From: Salvator merianae
Lineage: Eukaryota > Chordata > Lepidosauria > Squamata > Teiidae
DNA length: 64,000 nt
Direction of reading: 5' to 3'
Assembly: GCA_003586115.2 (NCBI GenBank)
Contig: QVOM02000112.1
Location: forward strand, 49,138,143-49,202,142
How positions within the stretch are numbered: position 1 is the stretch's first letter; the number at the start of each line of letters is the position of its first letter. A model generated the notes under the pieces. It made no database searches. It was not told the DNA's origin and saw only the letters and a list, made by a program, of their open reading frames with translations. This document shows positions 53,401-62,400 of the stretch, piece by piece. Made by a program: the position numbers and the translations under genes.

Positions 53401-56400
53401 AGATCCAATGACACAGCAGGGATGGATCACATGGACCTAGAGATGCTAGGCCTCTGCTATGGCCACTGATCTGGTTCCCCTGATATTCCCTAAGTATCAC
53501 CCACAGCCATTCGCTTTCAACAGTAATCAGGACAATAGGGGAATGGGACACAGGACAATTCTGCACCGGCCAGTATACTAGACTAGCAAGCATACAGGAA
53601 GCCTCCTTTCCACATGCTGGAGTGATCTAAGGGAGGCCCCAGGCATGTGGAAAGGAGGCTCCTAGTATGCTTGGTGGTCTAGAATACCAGCCAGTGCAGA
53701 CTTGCCCCTACACAGGAATTGTGCCTCATTCACACGTTGTCCAGTGCATTGCTGACAGCAAACCTCAGAAGAAAACTGCCACCAACATAAAGATTATGCC
53801 GTTAAAACTATTTCTGGACAATAACGTTTCCAGTTGGAATTAGAGACTCTGAATACGCTTCCAGCTTCAAAACAGAAAAATACAACACCTCTTCCCATGT
53901 ACAAAATTAAGATGCTGCTTTGAAGTAGAAGCAAAGAATTTATTTTTTGCAGAGCCATTCCATACTCCCCAAACAATAAAACAAAATTAATGAAAACAAG
54001 TGGAAAAGGTTTTCATTTTTTTTTTTTCCAAAGTGATAAAGAATCTCAGAATTATCAGGAAATACCCAGAACACAAAGAAATAACTGCTGGGAACATCAT
54101 GCCAAAAAAGGAAGTGGGGAAAAGGATCATAATGTACAGAACAAGATCAAAATGGGGGGGGGGGGTAAATTGTGCTTTAACCCATCTGCTCCTTTTAAAA
54201 TATCATTTCACCCATTTTGACTTCAATGCAATTGTCAGTCCTATCTCCACTGTGGAAACATTTTAGGGGCACAACATCTCCTCTTCTTTCCTGCTTGTAG
54301 ATCAGCACTAGCACTTCTCAGACAGATTATGGGCAAACAACAAGCATTTACAATTACAGTCTCTTAAAATAACGACACCGTGTACTTTCATAGAAAACTA
54401 GCACGTTGAAGAGAAACAGATGTACAAAAAGGCTTGCACGTCACATTTTTTTAATTCTCAATACAAATTTAATTTCCAGCAAAGTGAGGCTAAAGCGTTG
54501 AACTGGTGGAAAAGAATTAAAATTTGTGTACTGCAACACAACCCAAAGTTCCAAGAGCAAGTACACATACTAGCCCTGGATGTATTATACAACTCCACCC
54601 TTTGGTAGGTGCTGAAAAGATGACTTCCAAAGAGCTCTTGCTCCAACTAATAGCTGAAGGCTCCAGGATCTAGGGAAGAACATGGAAGGCGTATGAAGCA
54701 TCAGAACAACTTGGGGAAGGAGACAGGCTTGTAGCCCCATTTGTCCTGGATTATCTACAGTTTAAATCAATTTACAACTATTAGGAGAGTAAGAGGAGTC
54801 CTGCTGGATCAGGTGCAGCCCATCTAGTCCAGCATCCAGTCTCACACAGTGGCCCACCAATTTCTTCTAGGCATTCTCAAGCAGAAAGCAAAGGGCCTTT
54901 CTGTACTTACTACTGTTCCGGATTAGACGACAGTGTAGTCTCCTCTTCTGGGCCTCTTTCATCTGCACATTTGTGTGGACTAGAGAGGCTCCGCCCCTTC
55001 TTGTATGCTCCATCTGCATGAGACAGAGCATATTCCAGACCAGGAAGCCCAAAATGGCCTCCTGGTCTACTTCTGGGCCAGAATACGGGTAGATCTAGAT
55101 ACCCCAAAGTCTGCCGGCATACTAAGACCATGGAGGACCCATTTTCGTGACACACCTTCCTGACTATTGGAACTTTTGGGGGCTGGCTTCAAAGCTCAAG
55201 CGAGCTTCAGGGCAGCAAGGTGGGGGCAGGGCAATATCCACATCAGTCAACTGCATGATTTGGATCAGCTGATCCAGACTGTGCAAGGTAAGTGCAGAAA
55301 GTCTGAAAGACAAAACCTTCATCTGCTCTCAACTCCCTGCAAAAAGGCCTTAAGAGGAATCCTGCCAGTCTCTCCAATCTGGAGGCAGTTCTTAGGCATC
55401 AGACTACTGCATTTTATATTCTGCACGTTGCACTTTCTACATAACTTCAACTGCTTATATATTGAATTATAAACAGTGGGCTATAAATACTGGAAGCAAA
55501 ATGCAGAGAGTTCCAAACCTTTCAGTAATTAATGCATTGCCGAAACAGAGGTCTGTTATTTTAAAAGAAATCTTTGGGCCAGAAGATCGAGACTCTACAT
55601 TCAGGATGCTAGATTGTTTTAGGAACAGGGCTCTAGAATGGATCTGACAGTAAAGCTCTTTGGCTTTTTGTTTCCTAGGCTGTAAAAGGAGCCCTTGCTC
55701 AGAGGACTGATCCACCTGACACCCACCTTACTGGACAGAGAAGGAGTACTCAGCTGTAGCTCTCCAGAAATTCCTGAACTAGAAACCCCATCAGCCAGTC
55801 CCTCCTCAGGGCAGTTATAGTTCAGGAACTTCTGGAGGGCTGAGTTGAGCACCCCTGCACAATGGTTTACTCTACCAGCTCCTACCAAGATTGCTGCCAG
55901 CTACACAAATGTCAGTAGGGTGGTGGCACTAGCCAGCACTTGACAGTTGAACCTGTGGCTTACATCACATTAAACCCATTCACCGCATTCAGTAAAAGCT
56001 TAAACCAACTTCTGTTTGCATGCAGTTCTAGATCTCCAACTTTTTCCGGCGTTCTGGGTCCAGCATTTGCCTTTTGTCAAATAAAGTGCAATATATCTAT
56101 TCAAAAGGGGACATTATTCAAGACACTGACAATGTTTCTAGATAAATTACACACGTTGTTCCTTTCAAACTGTTCTGAGGAAAGGATCTGCAGATAATAA
56201 ATTCCATGATACCCTCAGCAATTTCAGAACCAAATGTTACATTTTATATGGAATCTCAGTACGAAAGTTCCTATAAAAGAACAGTTTCTTATACCCTAAG
56301 AGATAAGGATCTTAAGATCACAAAGCAAGCACACACTTATAACTTGTTACCTGTTTTTGAAAACATGGAAAAGCATGCCTCCTCAAAGACCTTTTCAAAA

Positions 56401-59400
56401 ATTACTTGCCAAGTGACTTTCACAAGTGGAATTTTCTTCTTCTACGTTTGCAAAAGTTTTGCAACAAAGAAGCCAGGTAAAAAGAAGGGAATCTTTCTGT
56501 CCTCCAAAAAAATAGTGCAAGATACTACACGTTGAAGCCATTTGTCTAGCTATTTGCTCATAGCAGGACTGCGTATCAAGACTTTTCCTTCCGACAAACT
56601 GACTTTAAAACATTTGGTATTACGTACAGCAGATACTCTTACCTTAAGATAAGGTAAACACCCATGAAAAACAGTGTTTTCGCCATGTTTATTTGGAACC
56701 GTTAACTCCCATGCATTATAAAAGCAAATGTCTCTGAAGCAATATTGTGATTTCAACATACTAATGTTTAATTGCATTCTTTTAATAAACAACTGTACAT
56801 GTGTGAGATGCCACTCTAGGCACTGGGTGAATCTCCCTGAACCACTGCTCCTGGGTCTCTCTCTTTCCCTGGCCACTTCATTCAACAGGATTTACATCCA
56901 TTTAACAGTATACAAGTTTACGGCCTCTATGAAAACGTAGTTTCCTGCTATTTATAATCATGATAATTTCAGGAGTCAAGAGAAGTTCATCCAAAAACTT
57001 GTTTGAGGAAGACTAGAGTGAAGAATAGCCACTCCTGACTTTCACTATCTGATGGAGTTTAATGAAATGAACAAATCGACAAAGACTCTTATGCCCTTTC
57101 TGCACGTGTGTGCGGTGTTCCAGGACAGGAAAAGCTGCCACATCCTGGAACAAGTAACCTGTCCCAAGCTGGGACAGGCTACCAGTGGAGCAGAGCAAGG
57201 CTGTCCACATTCAGATGGCCTGTTCCACTCCAGTTCTTGCTTCTGCCTCCAGAGAGTCCTTGGAGGCGGCAGCAAGGCTCTGAACCTTTGGCTGATTTTG
57301 CAGAGGACCCATTTGCTGTGGCTTTTCCTGGAGCAGCCAAAAAGGATTCCCTTAGTATACCAGATCACAGGGGCATCCTGTCCACATGGCCCATGGTCTG
57401 GTATATAGGTGCTGGACCGATTTTATTTTATTTATTTATTCATTTAAGAATTTGTATCCCACCCTTCACTCAAAGGTCCCAGGCTGGGTCAAAACAATAG
57501 AAAGATAAAATATACACAATAATCTAAAATATATTTAAAATATAACCCTCTCACCCTCCCTAGCAGGAGCATCAGAGGCCTGGGTGAGGAACCTGTGTTA
57601 ACCTGGTACCAAAAACCATATTAACATAGGTGGCTGGCGAAAAACTAGAGGGAGACTGTTCCAGAATCTGGGGACCACCACAGAAAATACTCTCTTGTAT
57701 GTCATCGCTCCTTGTACCTCTGAAAGAGACAGAACTACAAGAAGGTCCTCCTCTTGAGATCTCAGTACCTGGGCAGGTCTATATGGGAGAAGGTGCTCTC
57801 ATAAGATAACTGGGGCCCAAGGCATTTAGGGCTTTGCATGTTAACATCAACATCTTGAACTGGGTTCAGTAGCAAACAGCAGCCAGGGCAGATCTTTCAA
57901 GACTAATACAATATGTGCTTGGTCAGAAACTCCCCTCAACAGTTGAGCTGCAGCATTCTGCACTAGTTCCAGCTTCCGGATCATCTTCAAGGTTAGCCCA
58001 TTGTAGAGTGCATTACAGCAGTCTAATCTGGAAGTTGGCAGAGCAAGGATCACTGTGGCCAAGTTATTCCTGTCTAGCAAAGGCTAAAGCTGGCGAGCCA
58101 TCAGAGATGGAAGTAGGCACTCCTGGCTACCGCTGTTATATGGGCCCCAGATGAATCCAGGAGCATCCCCAGATCACGCATCTAGTATAGGTGTAGACCT
58201 TTAAAACGGTCTACAATTATAATAGGCTAGGTCCATTTTCAACGCCCTAGCCCAGTCCATGCTTCATCCAATGCAGATTAAGCGTGGCAGGCAGGTGGGG
58301 CTTAGCCTAACCTGCATGCCCTTATTCCAGAATTTGTTCAAGAAAAAGGGGCAGTGGGGAATAAGTCTTAGCATCATCAACTTGCTAGCATTCAGTTGAC
58401 TCTGTCACACTATTAGCTGATGTCTTTCTGTTAAACTTTGCTGCAATCAGAATAATTGCTATTTAATATCCTTTGAGTATGCCTTATTTTTTATATAGTT
58501 CAAATTATGCAATGTTGCTTTTGTATACACAAACTTTAAAAACAATAGAATGAAACTGGCTAAGAATGATGCTGACTGGATTTATTATGAACAAACAATT
58601 TGCCAGAATGCTGATATTTGTCATCATGCTCCTATTTGAGTACCCCACTGGTAGTGCTGTTCCTCTGTCCTCCCTAAAATGCTAGAGGAGTGCTCCAATT
58701 TCCATGGGCTGCCAGTATCCTTGGGAACCTATGACAAGGCAACACCATGTCTAGTAAGCTCAATACACGGTCACCAGAATACCAGAATCAACGAACTGGG
58801 CAGCCACATCACGCATGTACTTCAAATGAACCCATAAATTCAGTCACCTGCATTCCAAAACATATCAGTGCCAAAGACCAGGTCAATGCATGTAGCTGGG
58901 GTTTAGCTTTCTGATTCATCAACAGATAAGTTCATGGGGCCACCATGTGCATGGACACACAGTTACAATGTTAAGAAAAAGGTCATGGCCCCTTCCTCCA
59001 ATATACCTCTCTGGCACTTTTCACCCCCAGAATGACTGAGAACAGGTGCTATGAGTGGGCAACAGGGCAGCAAAGAGGGGATGGATATCATTCAAAGAAG
59101 ATTCAGAAAGCCACAGGGCATAAATCCCAAAGATCTAGGCCAATTGCTTCCTGCATTTCCTTTCCTTCCTGATAATGTCAACAATCCTTGTCAGGGCTAG
59201 CTAAGAATGAAAATGATAAAGACAGATGAGCCTATGAGTGACCTTGATAGGGAGATCACAACATGGGACCTCACATATATAGAATAACATAATAAGAGAC
59301 AATAGAAGACACACCTTCCTCAGCTACAACCAGGATGCTCAGAAGACCACACAACCAAAGCTTGAAATGACCAAAGGCACACTTGACCATGGCTATGGCT

Positions 59401-62400
59401 CAGTCAAAAAACGTACTGAAACATGTATACACTGGATTCAAGCATCCATCACAAGAATTCATCAGCCATCTGTGAACAGAATGGGTCCACCACCACAAGA
59501 GGTAGAACTCTAACTTCAAGGATGCTAATTGTGAGGTTTCATTGAACGGGCCCACACCCATCACTTTGCACAGTATGTTATTTCAGAGGAAGAAAGAATC
59601 ATGAAGGTGTTCTGGTCATCCACATTCCAAACTGATAAAGATTTTGGAATTATTGACAGCACCACAGAGAAATAGTTTGGTGGGCACAAACCTGATGTAG
59701 GTTCCATCACACGTGCCAATGGAATGGGGGAATCCCAGTCACCTGAAACCCTCGATGGCCTGGAAATACACCAAAAAGCATGGTCAAAGGGTTGGCATTG
59801 GTTATAGGGCACAAGCAGCAAGCCCCACAATCCAGCACACCCCTGGACCCATGCATGGATGTTTGGATATCTAGGAACTTGAATAGTGTGGATGAGTGAC
59901 AGCCAGCTGAAGACAATAAGGCTTAAAGCTGCAACAACAAACTGGATAGAGAGGAGACACTTTGAACCAAGTGTGAGGGGAACCATAAAGATTATCTTCT
60001 GGGGCAGGCCGGCCACATTACTTGCTTCAGGAATGTGAGCTCCAGTACTAGAAACACCTCAACTACAATCACCTCCAAAGTGAAATGACCCACTTCAAAC
60101 TCCTCTACTACCAGTCTGTAGCTACACATATTGACCAGCGACTAAAACATGACAGTCAGCCTCTACTGCATTAAGTGGGGATGACACATGGGAATGCTCG
60201 ACCTCTCCAGGAGAAGATGCGGTACTTTAGTAACCTTGTGGAAAGTGATACAGGACATCACGAAATAGCACAACTGCTCCTCATCTGTCCACTTCACCAA
60301 GACAAAGTTTTCTCACCATATCCTGTGTTTCAAGAACTGACAGGGCATCCTTCAGCACCAGGGAAGGAGAAGGCAGCCATTGTGGGCAAGTCTGGAAAAA
60401 GGTAGCTGGAAATATCCATAGTAAAGGTGCCTTCTGCTCTCTTCACTGCAGCAGAACTTGTATGTTTCTCAATACTTATCTCCTGCCCTTCACCCAAAGG
60501 TCTCAGGATGGTTCACAATATCCCACAAACTGGAGACAGGATGAAGAGGATGAAGAGGATGACTACCATACCCCCCATATAGTCCATGCCAGTTTTAGTG
60601 ATGGCTGCAGGGGCAGCACCATTAGAGGCACAACTACTCCATTCCTTACATGATCATGATGCCAGGAGAGCAGGGAGACAAGCTGAACATGGCTACAAGT
60701 ACAACTGAACATTCACCACAGGTCAAATTCAATGGAACAAGGGCACTGAGTAACAACTGCCTGCAGATTCAACAAATCACAGCCAGAAAGAAGAGCAGAC
60801 ATCCTAGAACATTATGACAACCACTGAGAGGGAACAGCCCAGCCCAGAAGAAAAAAATCATTCTGCACTCAAAGCAGTACAGGAAGGCATTATGTAGTCA
60901 CCATGCTGGGATACAGAGACAGCTCTAGTTGCTTTATGATATTCGCTCTAAGTAGTCTGAGGTGGTCAGAATCAGAAATTAGGATAAACAGCCCTATATT
61001 TGAGCATTTCCTTGGATAACACTGTGCCGGAGTCTGATATGAAGATCAGGACACTGTATCTATAATCGGAGTTTAAAATGCATATTTATTTATTTATTTA
61101 TTAACAAATTTCTATTCACCTTAAACTACTGGTGTTTTCTCCTTGCTTGCCCTTTGTTGTTTGTTTCTCACAGACATTAAAATATGACCTATAAGCCTCT
61201 GTGAATACTTTGCACTTTTCAACATTATTGCTATTAAGTAAAAGAATGCTTTTATCAACCCCTGCAAAAACTCATCATCATTATTGTAATTTTTCAATTG
61301 CTATATGAATAGACACGCTTGCATTTATTTTCTACCTACTTTACATGGACAGAGCGCTTCAGCAGATACTTAGCCAACATTGGTGGATCTCAAAAAGCTA
61401 AGCAGCATTGGATTTAGTATCTGAACATGAGATGCTACCAGGAAATGCCAGGGCTTTAGGTTAGATTGGGAAATTGAAAAATAAAGAAATCCCAGAATGC
61501 AATGGCACCCACTAAGGTACTACTGCCAAGAAAACTACATGAACTAGGAGACAAAGGACCTTTCTGCACTTATCTGCCTTAGATCCAGATCAGGGGTCCA
61601 GATTACCCTGGCCCACTGATCTGGATCACAGGAAGGTGTGGGCTGGAAAAGTTCCTAGCCTCAGGGTCTCTGAAAAGTGCTTTTCAGCAGCATGTTATGG
61701 TGTGGTGCTGAAAAGCACCCCCCAGTAGTCTCAAGCATAGGAGGCTCCCATGTTCTGGATCAAGACCACTGGTCCCTCTGGTAGATGCAATTAATCAGGT
61801 ATCTCAGAGATTTGGATTAAGATCTCCCTTAATCTGGATCTCCCTTAATCCAGATCTTGCTCTGTTTTACACAGACAAGAGTGGACCAGTGAGGGGCATG
61901 GCCTGATAGATTTGCACTAACATGCAGATCTGTGTGGCCTAGAAGTGAACTACATGGACCCTTAATCCATATTAAAGGTCTGTGCAGAAAGGCCCAAACT
62001 CAACTTGAGAGCATCTTTACCTTTTTTTAATTGCCAAGGAAATATACTAGTGCTGAAGTACAAAGACAGAAAAAGTATAATATTATTATTGTTCAGTACC
62101 TCACAGGAGGCCAAGCAGGGAAACTATTGGCATGCACTATGGAAAACACCAATTTTTTCATGCCTGTCTACACAATGTACTTATTCAGTCTGCTTCCTTA
62201 CACAACAACTTTCACTGGTACATTTTAAATTGCATCAGTGTCTCTTCTGGAAACACAGCCCTCTCTCAGTTTCAAATTAGGCAAAGACTATGAGAAGTAC
62301 AACCTCATTAGGCTTCAAAAACTAATGTGGTGGTTTTTGAAACACATCTTGTCAATAGACGGCAAAAATGTTCGCAGTGGGACTGTCTGCTACCTGAATC

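Noticed and set aside
59561..60016. 151-codon minus-strand open frame
   Set aside because: The recognisable transposase boxes are in a different register, so this frame is a shadow.
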